Assembly (NCBI GenBank): GCA_963575745.1
Contig: CAUYUJ010016305.1
Location: forward strand, 271,001-335,000
Length of the DNA stretch: 64,000 nt
Source of the DNA: Prorocentrum cordatum
Taxonomy: Eukaryota > Sar > Dinophyceae > Prorocentrales > Prorocentraceae
Reading direction: 5' to 3'
The position numbers and the translations under genes are program-made. This document shows, piece after piece, positions 10,430 through 20,600 of this stretch. Each line of letters opens with the position of its first letter. Position 1 is the stretch's first letter. Under the pieces are notes generated by a model. It made no database searches and had not been told where the DNA came from. It saw nothing but the letters and a program-made list of their open reading frames with translations.

Positions 10430-11160
10430 GTCACCTATCTCAGTCTGGGTGGGGTCGCCGAGGTTGGGGGCCAGGGCAATTGCCCAGGGAGATCACAACC
10501 GCCGTCCAGGGCCCAAAGAGCAATACGCGCTCGAGGTTTTCTTGGAGGTCCCCAGGCCGCCGAGCTCCAGCAAACAAGTGCACGAAAGCACAGGCCGTAT
10601 ACTGAACTTCCCTGGGGAGCTGGTCTCCAGGGCCTCCCGTGTACTCTTCAGGCCTGAAGGGCTACTCGTCGTCGTCAGGGTGTCGGGGTTCGTCGATATT
10701 GAAGGTGAGGGGCCTGTTGGGGTCGCGCTGGTACTCTGATTCCTTGATGATGGCCCAAGCTCCAGCGTAGGGAATGTTGGACTTGGTTCTGCTGCCCATA
10801 GGCCATGGGGCTCTGTGAGCAGGAACAACTGCCTCTCGTCTCATCGCAACTTTAGACCTAGCCACCGCCCTTGCAGCAGCTTCGCCCATAGCGCGCTGGT
10901 TCTGCCCGGCAGAATCTACCGGGGCAAAATGCAAGAGAGCCGTCAGCATACAGCATGCAGCGTAGGTTCCTGTGCGCCACATGGTCCACCGCAAGCTCCT
11001 GAGTCCCAGAGCAGGTCAGACATACTGGGCAAATCTGGGATCTCAGATATCTAGCAGGAAGGCGACGGTGTTGGACATGTTGAGACGACACGTGGGCGCG
11101 AACAGCAGGTGGCCTAGGCGCGTGGTAGGGGCAGTCGGGGCGCAAGTAGCGCTTGTGGGG
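10430..11160 (-). pseudogene. LINE B: zinc fingers and FAG-type motif I
   Basis: Minus-strand frames around 11150-10960 read CPYHAPRPPAVRAH..QH followed by SQICPVCLTCSG and VAHRNLRC: two C..C/H..H or H..C finger-like units, typical of the C-terminus of dinoflagellate LINE ORF2 proteins. Further on, at about 10600-10520, ACAFVHLFAGARRPGDLQ matches the 'FxHLFxGxRRxxDLQ' start of the methyltransferase-like module that continues at 10420-9780. Frames change several times, consistent with decay. Confidence 0.65.
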
Positions 11161-11239
11161 TAAGGTAGGTACATTAAGTCGATTACAAGGTACTCCTTCC
11201 TACTTCGCCTCCTCCAAAATACACTTGCTACTGCGTCGT

Positions 11240-12250
11240 GCAATCTAGTTCCTAGCATGCCAGCGAACGTGAGCAGCAACTGCTTTCGCGACCTGGTTGG
11301 CCCATGCCTTACCAGGCTTGCGAATCTCCGCCTGCCACTTGGGGAAATCACTAACCGGCGTGGGGGAAGTCATGGTATTGCGAAACTCTGACGCGTATCC
11401 AGCGTAGGTCGCCAATAATCGGAGAAAGCCACGGCCCCTTCGCACTGGCCGGAAATCTGATGAGAGCAAACAGGTGCGGGGGTCCATGGCGGTAGAGTCT
11501 GGGGAGGTACCGAAGTCTATGCCAACGGAGTAGGGTGGTGAGGTCTGGTCGGCTCGCCGTGGCCAGGACGGCCTCATCGCTCTGTGCTTCGGGGCCATAG
11601 GCTGGCATCCCAATCGCCGGTCGATGCAGCTTCAAAATCTGGGTAGCATGCCTGCGAAACTGCGCTGCTGTTGGCTCTTGCCATGCGTTGCCATGCCTGC
11701 CAGACATGATCGACACGTCCGCCAACATTAACTTGTCCGAGGTGGGGGGGGGACTGATTCTGGGACATGGCCTGCGTGGGGGTCCTCTGGGACCCAGTCG
11801 TAAAGTTAACCCTATTCGGGGCCAATATCCTTCGTGTCTGAAACAATGCACCCAATATTTTTACTAGTATGTACAGCCCCAGTAGTCACCCCACTTGGAT
11901 CGGTAGATGAAACAAGAACCGATATTAGCAAAGTTTTCCAACCAACACTGTTTGCGGGCCGTCGCAGAAACCTTTTTCTTCTGATCATAGGCATCGTAGC
12001 TGTGTTGTTCGGGCCCATGTTGAGTCGGAGCCCGCTGAAGTGAGAGCGCTGCTACTATGGTCAAAATAGCCTGCAACAGCCGGGCGAGTAGCGCAGCCTC
12101 GGCAAATGCGAAAACATACAGTGATCCACGCAGTTGGCACCATCTGCTGAAACTGAGGTGTCGTCGGGGATGCCGATGTCCAGGATCTTGCGCAAGGGGG
12201 CGGAGAACTCGCAGATGAGGTGGGCCTCCTCGAGCGCCTAGTGCGCCTGG
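11240..12250 (-). pseudogene. LINE B: RT palm/thumb remnants
   Basis: Pieces in changing frames line up with the C-terminal half of a LINE ORF2. They are: ANCVDHC then FAFAEAALLARLLQAI (where F/WVDD should be; the second Asp is now His), a GPNNTA segment where N..KT is expected, a YK-NIGC segment resembling YKHLG, then LHRPAIGM, LLRWHRLRYLPRLYRHGPP and AKGPW. The RLRYL..L..HGP string is a hallmark of dinoflagellate LINEs. Several frameshifts separate the pieces, so no functional protein is possible. Confidence 0.7.
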
Positions 12251-12356
12251 TGGAAGCACCTTGAGATAATGAAAAGAAGCCATGGGAGGCAAACGCGTTA
12301 CCGGGCCTGGGCCCGGTGGTACTGACGGCGATTTTGCCAGGCCCAGGGGTGGTAGC

Positions 12357-13492
12357 CTAGGTGCCCGCAAGGATTTCGGCCAGGAGAGCAGACAGATGCT
12401 CGAGAACCTCCATCTCCTCCAGGATGGTTTTGGGCCCCAGGGCCGCAGCAAAATCATGCATGGCCTCTGGAGGGAGTCCAGAAGCCTGAACCAGCTGAGC
12501 AACTCTCTCATCAGAAACGCCGCCTGCGGAGTTGAAGCGCACCACGAGCTCCCGAATAACGCGGTGGAGCGCCGCCTCGAGGTCGATGCACAATAGCCCT
12601 AAACTGGTTGACCTTTCGACTGCAAGCTGCAAGAGGCAGGCGAAATGCGACGCGAAATCGGTGCCGCGGTGTCCGATGCCTCCGCGCTGAGAGTCGGCAG
12701 CGTACATTGTTGTTTTTTTTTTGGTTTTAAGAAGCGGCTGAAGCCTAGCGCTTTAAGTCGCATGCGACCTCTTAGCGATCGGAGGTCCAACAGCAATAGC
12801 TCGGTGAGACTTGCACTCTGGAGGGGGGTCCTTGCCCTTGTTGATCTCATGTAGCTCGCAGCATCTCTATTGGTGAGGTCCCCGCAGGCCCAAGGGGTAC
12901 TTAAGCAACAGCGGGTTGTTCACTTTAGCACGCACTTGGGGACGATTGAAGGAGAGCCCCCGCGGCCCCGTCGAGCCTATTCGCGCAGGGGGGGGGGGGG
13001 GCGTCGAACTCCGCCCTGGTCGGTAACAGATGAGCGGCCTGGCCCTGGCTGTAGTAGATGGGGATCTCGGATTCCTGGACAAGGGTGAGGATGTCCTGGG
13101 TGGGGACTTGGGTACCCAGCTCACCCATGCCGTGCGTCAGTGGCCGTTTGTGCCATGGCGCCGTCTTTCAGTAAGAAAATAGCAGGTTGAGACGCCTTCC
13201 TTTTCTTAGCAGCACCTATCCGAATACGGCGAAGGGCAGTGACGACGCCTCGGGGCTGCTTCGCTGAAAATGCACTCGTAACCGTAGCAGTCGCATGGGA
13301 CATGTGGGCAGCTTTGTCCTTGGTACATTCCAAATGAAGAAGTCTGGCCGCGCGCTGCACCATAGCTTGAGACATAAGTTCGATCACTCGATCCAGTCGA
13401 GCCAGGCCGACCAAGCAGTCATGCAGGCACAGGCAGGAGGTCCCTTGACCCAGCACCACCCTGCATATGTAATATGTCAATGCTGGACACAC
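12357..13492 (-). pseudogene. LINE B: RT N-terminal part
   Basis: The minus strand at 12710-12357 encodes LGLLCIDLEAALHRVIREL, an RT motif-A block ([FL]xDLxxAFxxV), followed by LPPEAMHDF and a helix ending AEILAGT. At 13490-13121 a basic segment (GAAKKRKASQPAIF, then LKDGAMAQT) resembles the linker between endonuclease and RT in related elements. AAHLLPTRAEFDA near 13000 fits the segment just before RT. No AP-endonuclease could be found upstream; 13560-14320 holds none. Confidence 0.6.
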
Positions 13493-13559
13493 TTAGATTG
13501 TCGAACGCAAACTCCTGGAACCTCAAGTCGACCTGCGCACCTGGGATGACCCTGAAAGC

Positions 13560-14420
13560 ACCAATAACATAATCATTAACCTCGGCCAGAGCCTGGAAAT
13601 CCCAAACCAGCCCGTGGAGCTGTTTGGCCAGCGGCGTGCACCCAGCGCGGGGGCGGATTCGCAGGCGGCCCCAAATCCCCTGGTTCAGCTCGGGAGTGAA
13701 ACCTTGTCCCCCGCCCTGGGAAACGCGGGCATGTATGTTCTCCTTGTCAGATAAGCTAGCGTCTTGGTTATCTTTCCCAGCCGAGCCTTCGCGGGCAGGG
13801 GGAACGAGAAAAAGGGGCCTGACATCGGCCCTGGCGGAAAAGACGAGGGCACGGAGGGCCCCTTGGGCCTGTCTTTACAAACCTGATGCGGCCTCGGGGG
13901 GCCCGTCGGAGATCCAGCTGGTCCGGGGCGCCTTGGCGAATCCATTCCTCCCTATCTTTTCTGTCGGGCTGAAGATGGCTGACCGCGGGCTGCGCGAGCT
14001 GCCCGTCGAGGGCGGCGCGCTGGGGCGCGGGCGACGCGCGCCGCGGCATGCTCGAAGGAGTTCTTGGCAATTCCTGGGAGGTCTTACGAACAACGTGGTC
14101 CTGAAGGCGCATGGGGCCAATGGCCGGTTCCCCCCAATCAAGGAGGGGGGGGGCTGTTTTTGTCCGCGGGGGGGGGAAGGGGGGGGGGCAATCTTCAGAG
14201 ACGCGCAGGCGCGGTCGTGGATGGCGTTCGCCAAGTCAACGCCACGATCGGCTTTCGCCTCGGAGGCCCCCATCAGGAGGTCCGTAACAAAAAAATCCCC
14301 TCAAGAGGTCCGTAACAAATTATTCACTGCGTGGGGATCCCCATATGTGCATCTCCTTGCTGGCGCTCCCTTGGTGGTGGGACTCGGTGAGGACGAATCT
14401 GGATTTAAGTGTGACTGAGC
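13560..14420. other. Spacer between two LINEs, no gene
   Basis: A minus-strand frame near 13570-13680 (KQLHGLVWDFQALAEVND) looks coding-like and may belong to LINE B, but I cannot name it. The rest is GC-rich with G runs at 14145-14190 and no domain. Confidence 0.4.
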
Positions 14421-14439
14421 TGCCTCTCTCTCTCTCTCT

Positions 14440-14481
<42 letters not shown>

Positions 14482-14626
14482 CTCTCTCTGTCTCTGCCTC
14501 TCTTTCCCTGCCTCTCTCTCTCTCTCTGCCTCTCTCTCTGCCTCTCTCTCTCTGCCTGCCTCTCTCTCTGTGCCTCTCTCTCTCTCTCTGCCTCTATCGC
14601 TGCCTCTCTCTCTCTCTCTCTCTCTG
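14421..14626. repeat. (CT)n microsatellite, 5' of LINE A
   Basis: CT repeats with occasional CTG over ~205 bp, ending at CTCTGTGGGATCG. The same strand carries CT downstream of LINE A (23571-24062). Confidence 0.9.
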
Positions 14627-17600
14627 TGGGATCGCCCGAGACCCCACCCAGACGACCCAGGCACAAATGAGCATGCGCTCCCGCCTTTACCAGGACGCTG
14701 GTCTTGCCTGCAGTGTCGATTCCAATGCTGTCAGTACTGTGCCGCCCGCCGCAACACGCAGCTCGGCACCTCGGGCCAACCAACATGCCCAGACTGCGGC
14801 CGCAGCGGACTGCGTACACTCATGGACTGGTCAACGGACTACTCGTGCAACAGTTGGACGTGTGCATACAGCACCAACAACAGGGACTCCGACACATGCT
14901 GCCTGTCCAGCAGGTGCCCCCATCCCCCCAGGCCACACAACCTGCTCGACGTCCGTGCCACAGGGATGCCGCCGCACATCCTTGCCCGCCAATTCGGCAA
15001 CGCGCCAGCCCTCCACGACCTTAAGGAACCCCCCCGAGCGCCTTCAGGCCCCGGGGGGGAACCTCCACAACCAGGGCAAGCAGGCTACCAGGGTCAATGG
15101 TACTTCCCACCGCAGCCGCGGCGCGTCCCCAGGCAGGGACTGCCTGACGGCACAAGGCGGCCACCTGGATTCACAGGAACGGGGATGCCCGAAGAACCTT
15201 CCCCCGACCAACCGCTTTGGAGGGAAGGCTACGTGCTCTTCAGTCCCCACCAGGCCCTCAAGGAGGAATTCACCTTCAACAAGACGGTCCGCCGACCCTA
15301 CTCCCTAGCCATCACCAACATGTACAGGGATCGTGTCACGGTCAGGACCGTCTGCGAGTCGATCGCCGAGCGCATCCACACCACCCGCACCCGCTGGCGA
15401 GACGTGGTACTGTACTGGGACGCCGAGGGTGGTCCTGGGCCTCAAGCCCTCGACTACGACATGCGACTCTGCGACGCCATGGTGAGCCGTGCCACGACCG
15501 AAGCCGAGCTAAACCACGACCGCAGCAACCGTGGTAGTTTCTGCCTCTATGGACCAGCGCACCAGCGAGCCGTCAACATCACGGCGATCTCCGAGCCGCA
15601 GAACATCGACTACATGGAGCATGTGCGGCGATACTCACCCGTAGGGGGGACCTACCCTGACCACGCCTTCGAGCACGTCTATCGGGGCTGGCAGCGGCCC
15701 GACGTGCCCACCATCCTCCCCGACACCCGTCCCCTCTCGAGAGCCGACTGGCAGCGTCACCAACAGCACCAGCAGCGCATCCAGCAGCGGGACCAACGTG
15801 ACGCAGGACAGCACGGCACGCCACGCTACCGCTCCCCCGCGCGAGTCCCGACAGGCGGTAACACGGCCTACGACGGGGTTGCCGCCTACTACCGTGGCCC
15901 CATAGGCGCCAGGCCCGCGGCTGCTGGAGCAGCCGCCTCCAGCTACGGCCACGCCCCCCACGCCAGGGTACACCCAGCGGTCATCGGCTACCCGCGTGCA
16001 CCCGTGCAGGCCCTAAGGGCCACCTCGCCAGTGCCAGGGTCCACGCGCGCCTGGGGCCTTTACGCAGGCCGACATGATGGCACCTCCAGCAACCAGCCCG
16101 CAGTGATAACCCCTGCGGCTTCAGCCCAGGGGGCTGCAACAAACCGTGGCAGGGCTGGGCGCCCCGAAGGATGGCGTGATGCGAACGTGCGCGCTTGGCA
16201 ACCTCGCCAGCACACGCCCCCGCCAAACGTGGCTGCAGCACTGCGCCCTGCCCAGGCAAAACCTGCCCCACCTGAGCGGGAGAGGCAGCCGCTTACCCCG
16301 CTCGTCCTCACGCACATCCAGGCGCATCACAGCGCCTCCCCGCGGCACAGCGAGGGAAGCGCCCACCACGTCAGCCCCCGCCCCGACGCTGTCGACCCCG
16401 ACCAGGCCACAGCCACGGCGGAGGGCGGCACAAGCGCCTCTCGCCAGCCCAGCCCATCACCCTGCGCGGCGCCGATCCGATCCCCGAGCAGGGCGGATTC
16501 CGAGCGCGCTAATGCCCAGGCGACCTCGCCACGCGACCGCCACACGGGCGGGCGCGTCCCGCGCAGCAGGACCTGCAGCCGCCACAGTTCACGCAAGGCC
16601 CCAGGGAGCTCCACGAGCTCGCCGCCTCGCGAGACTCAGGCTGATGGCCGAGCCCCCGAAGTGGTGCCACGCTTCGGAGCCAGCGTCATCGAACCTGGCC
16701 AGGCGGTTGACCTCGAGCCGACGCCGTCCACGGACCACGAGCCGCCGCTGCCCACCCGCGTGATCGTCCCCATCGACGAGGCGCCAACCTTCGACCCGTT
16801 CAAGAACAAGTACCGTGTCAAGAACCTTGTGGCGGGTTTCGGCGGTGGCTCACCGCTCTCACCTCAGAGTCGGGGCGGAGCCCCCGCCACCTCAGCTGCT
16901 GCCGCGGCAGCGGCGGCCCCGCGGGGAATCAGCCCTGTCCGCAACGTGGGCCTCACGGCAGCGGGCATGGACGAGGCCCAGCGCCAGGCCTCCGACCGTG
17001 CTGCTGGAGCCGTTCCACCAGATGCTGCTCATCAAGATACTGACGGGGCGGGCGCGCCACCGCAGGAGGGACCAGCGGTGTCGCGTGCGCAGTACATGCG
17101 CGTGCGTTGTGCCGCCGCCGCGCCTAGCCGCCGCCGCTGGTTCGCTTTTGTTTTTGTGTTCGGCAGGACGGATCGAGGAGTCGCCTCCCTCTCCCTCTGC
17201 TGCCGTCTCACCTCTCCTCCCCTCGTCCCCTACGGTACTGGAGTGAGGAGGAATTTTCGTGACATTTTTACTGACGTTTATGAACCCCCCCTGGCGCAGT
17301 GCCGACCGTGTCCCGCCTATACTTCTGGCCTGACGGCGGCTTCAGCCCCGGTCAAGCTAATCCATAGGAACGCCATGAGCTCCTACTGTGGCCAAGCCTC
17401 CTACCTGGGCGAGGGTCAGGCTGACCTTCACCGCGCGGGGCGTGCAAACCCCAGCTCCACCGATGGAGACGGGCCAGGTCGCTCCATACACCTCGTCAGC
17501 CTTAACATCACCAGTCTCGCAGCGAATTGGCCAACCATCACCGCCCTTGGTGTCGACCACAACGCCGCAGTCATAGCACTGCAGGAGACCCGACATGCCA

Positions 17601-20110
17601 AGCCGACTAGGCAAGCCATCGCTACCAGCGCCGCCAATCCACTCCACGGAGGATACCACGCCAGTCTTGGACCTGACCTTGATCTGGCGCGAGCCCAGCG
17701 CAGAGCTGCCCACGGCGGCACAGACCACACCGTTGTGGGCAACACTGGCGCCTCGGGAGGGGTCGCCATCCTCTCTAAGGATGCCATTGTCGACTCCACT
17801 GTCGACGACAATGCGCCCTGTATCGCCGCCCTCAAGGCCAAGAAAAGATGGCACGAGGTCTTTCTCCCGCTCTGCACTCAACACCGCCGCAGGCGGCGAC
17901 GAAACAACCACGGGCCCGCGGGGATCTACATAGCGAGCCTCTACGGGATTGCTGGAGGAGACAGCACAGCTCTTTTTCGGCTCGCTGACTGCGCCGCCGC
18001 TAGGGTCGGCTCAGCCCCCTACTTCATCTGCATGGACGCCAATACGAACATCGACGACAATCCACACCTTCTGCACATGTTGCAGCACGGATGGTTCAAC
18101 GTTGCTGAGGGCACACCAGACCACACCATGCACACTTACGGCAATATCCCTGACTGGGACCGCGTCACCAAGTGCCCCCGCACTTCGCGCATCGATTATA
18201 TCATTGCCAACCAAGCGGCGCGATCCCTTGTCACCGACTTCTGCTACCTTCGCGACTTGCCAGCGAAGTCTCATGTTGGCCTGCAGGTCACGCTTGACCT
18301 CAGTCGCCTCGACCATACGGCCCGACGTCTTCTTGCCCCCACGCCCTACCCTCCCGACGATGGAGCTCATGAGGGTCACGAGCTGCAGGCACTAGGGACC
18401 CTCATCGCTGGGCGATATCAGGACCGCATGGAACAGGCCGACACACGCGACGACGTGGAGCGCATGTTCGCCCTGGCTAACGAGGCCAGTCATGAGTACC
18501 ATCTCACCCGTCTGCGCGACCTGCCACCTCCACCGCCCGACCACCCAAAAAAGAAGCCCCCCACCATGCACGGGCTCACGCCCACGTTCGAAGATCGACC
18601 AGTTGTCCCCCGCGCCTTCCCCACCTACGGAGCTTCCACGATACACATGAACCGACTGCGCAAGCTCCATCGGCAACTCTGCGAGCTCCGTTTCATCGGA
18701 CAGCACCATCATTTGGATTGCCGTGCCATCCCGCCGTACCTCGCGCAGCGCATCGACTGCACGTGGGCCGCGGCCCGCCTCTTATGCCACAAGCTGCGCC
18801 CCACGGTTCTCCTAGACTTCCCCGAGGCCTGGTCCCCCGACGAGCCAGTGCCGCACGGAGAGCACCTTGACGTTTTGATCCAACACCTCGACTTGGAGCT
18901 GGCGCGACGTGCGAACCGTGCCAAAGCTGAACGCATCAAGATATGGGCTGAGGGCGTCCGCGAGCCAAGCGGGCGAAAGGCGGCCATATACGCACGGGCT
19001 GCTGACAGCTCGCCCACGGCGTATCTCCGCACGCCTACCACACCTGACGATACGCAACTCCACTGCGACACCAACGCCTTTAAACCTGACGAAGCTTGCA
19101 CGGACGACAGCGACGCTGACACCGAAGCTGGCGGCTTCAGCCCCAGCGACGGTAGTTCGCCCGACACGGACAGCGACGAAGACCACACTCGTGAACCACC
19201 ACCTGCGCAAGTCCCCGACATCCTCCCTGCCAACGCCATTGTTGCTAACACCAAGGACATGCTGAAGCTCATGGTCGACACCTGGGAGCCCATCTTGGGC
19301 AGGTACCGTGCACGTGCGGGACATGACGCCGAAGCCATGCCGACGTGGGCCGACTTCTACGACGAGTACCGACAGGAGCTGCCTACGCCATCACCAGCTA
19401 CCCCTTTCCACCTCACCGACGACCAACTCATCCACTTCATTCGCACCCGTTCACCGCGCCGCGCGGGGGGACTGGACGGCTGGACTACTAAGGAGGCTAA
19501 GGAGTTACCCGACGACATTCTTCGCCTCTTCGCCAGCGTCCTACGCGCTATGCAACGCACTGGCACCATCCCAGAACCCCTCCTCCACGTGCCAAACCCG
19601 TGCCTCCGAAAAGGCCGAGGCGAACTCCCAACGGACCAACGACTTCTCTCGGTGCTTTCCGTTTGGATGTATGCGTGGGAAGCGCCAGCTTACCGCAGCC
19701 TCACGGACTGGCGGAAAGGATGGACCCACGCCACGAGTTTTGGCGCTGTCCCCAAAGCTACCATTGGGGACGTCAGCACCTCTCTTGCCCTGCGCATCGA
19801 ACACGCCAGGGCCTTACTCCTTCCCTTAGCTGGAGCTGCCCTGGACCGACAGAAGTGTTTCGACTATCTCATCACGGACATATGCCTTAACCTTGCGCTT
19901 CACGCGGGGTGTCCCCAAGACATCGTTACTGTCCGCAGAAACTTCTACAGTCGCCACAAACGCTACATCCGCATGAACGGTGCGTACTCTAAGGAACTGG
20001 CCAGGACAAACGGTCACCTCCAGGGAAGCTCTTGGTCCCTGGACGACATTAAGCTGCTCATGTGTGTTGGACCAAGAGACAGCATCGATACGTTCCGCGA
20101 TCACTCAGCA
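14627..20110 (+). pseudogene. LINE A ORF: Cys-rich, endonuclease, RT first part
   Basis: The frame is open from inside the (CT)n tract to 20371. Cys clusters (SCLQC..CCQYC, CPDCG, SCNSWTC) lie at 14705-14920, then a conserved-looking block (YVLFSPHQALKEEF to SRATTEAE) at 15225-15520, then a Pro/Ala/Gln linker to ~17340. The endonuclease domain spans ~17485-18300: SLNITS (Asn), LQETR (catalytic Glu, 17579-17594), GGVAIL, MDANTN (18031-18048), SRIDYI and SHVGLQV (final His). RT starts ~19390 with GLDGW (19467-19484), AVPKATIGD and motif A LDRQKCFD (~19843-19866). The real start codon is unclear; the first in-frame ATG after the CT tract is 14822, downstream of the first Cys cluster. The protein would nick target DNA and prime reverse transcription. 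Confidence 0.8.
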
Positions 20111-20300
20111 CTACCTTTGTTGACGACAGCAACTCCACTACCCACACCGCGCCCGAGTTGCAGAAATCTCTTGATGAAACCGCCAAGTTTGATCGATTTT
20201 CTGGTCAACGCATTCATCCTGGAAAAGTGGCGGGGTGGGCGCTCACTGACGAGCTTCACACCGCCGTTACCCAGCTCACTTGGCGGAACGGCCCTTACGC
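20062..20300 (+). pseudogene. LINE A RT catalytic core, shifted frame
   Basis: The RT catalytic box appears as TTFVDDSN at 20110-20133, one frame back from the upstream ORF. It is followed by a conserved helix (LQKSLDETAKFDRFSGQRI) and GKVAGWA, matching the usual N..K..GW region after the DD box. The upstream frame loses similarity near 20060-20075, so the break is there. FVDD itself is intact. Confidence 0.75.
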
Positions 20301-20600
20301 GTGGTCGACTCCTTCAAGCTCGTCGGAAGTTACATCAACGCCGAGGCAGCGCCGGCTCCAGCCGCGCTTAACCTCACGGCCACCGCTGACGCCCGTGTTC
20401 GCAGGGCGACTAGTCGCCTGCCGCGCATTGGCAAGCTCCCATCGCCGATGCTTATTAAGGCGCGGCACGCCCGTTCCCTTGCTGCCAGCGTCTGTACCAC
20501 GGGCACCGACATTCAAGCCCCATCAGGCCCCGTCAAAACTGCCTACAACCATGCCCTTAAGGCGGCTATCCGCCCCAAGGGAAACAGGTGGGTCGAGTTT
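20280..20600 (+). pseudogene. LINE A RT thumb, second shifted frame
   Basis: The open frame carries FKLVGSYINAEAAPAPAA and then an arginine-rich helix (DARVRRATSRLPRIG) and AYNHALKAAIRP, which follow on from the catalytic core as RT thumb. It is again one frame back from its predecessor and continues in a third frame after ~20600. Confidence 0.65.

Noticed and set aside
14345-14626. Coding start of LINE A inside (CT)n
   Set aside because: The reading frame is open there only because CT repeats encode Ser/Leu; the conserved protein begins after the tract.
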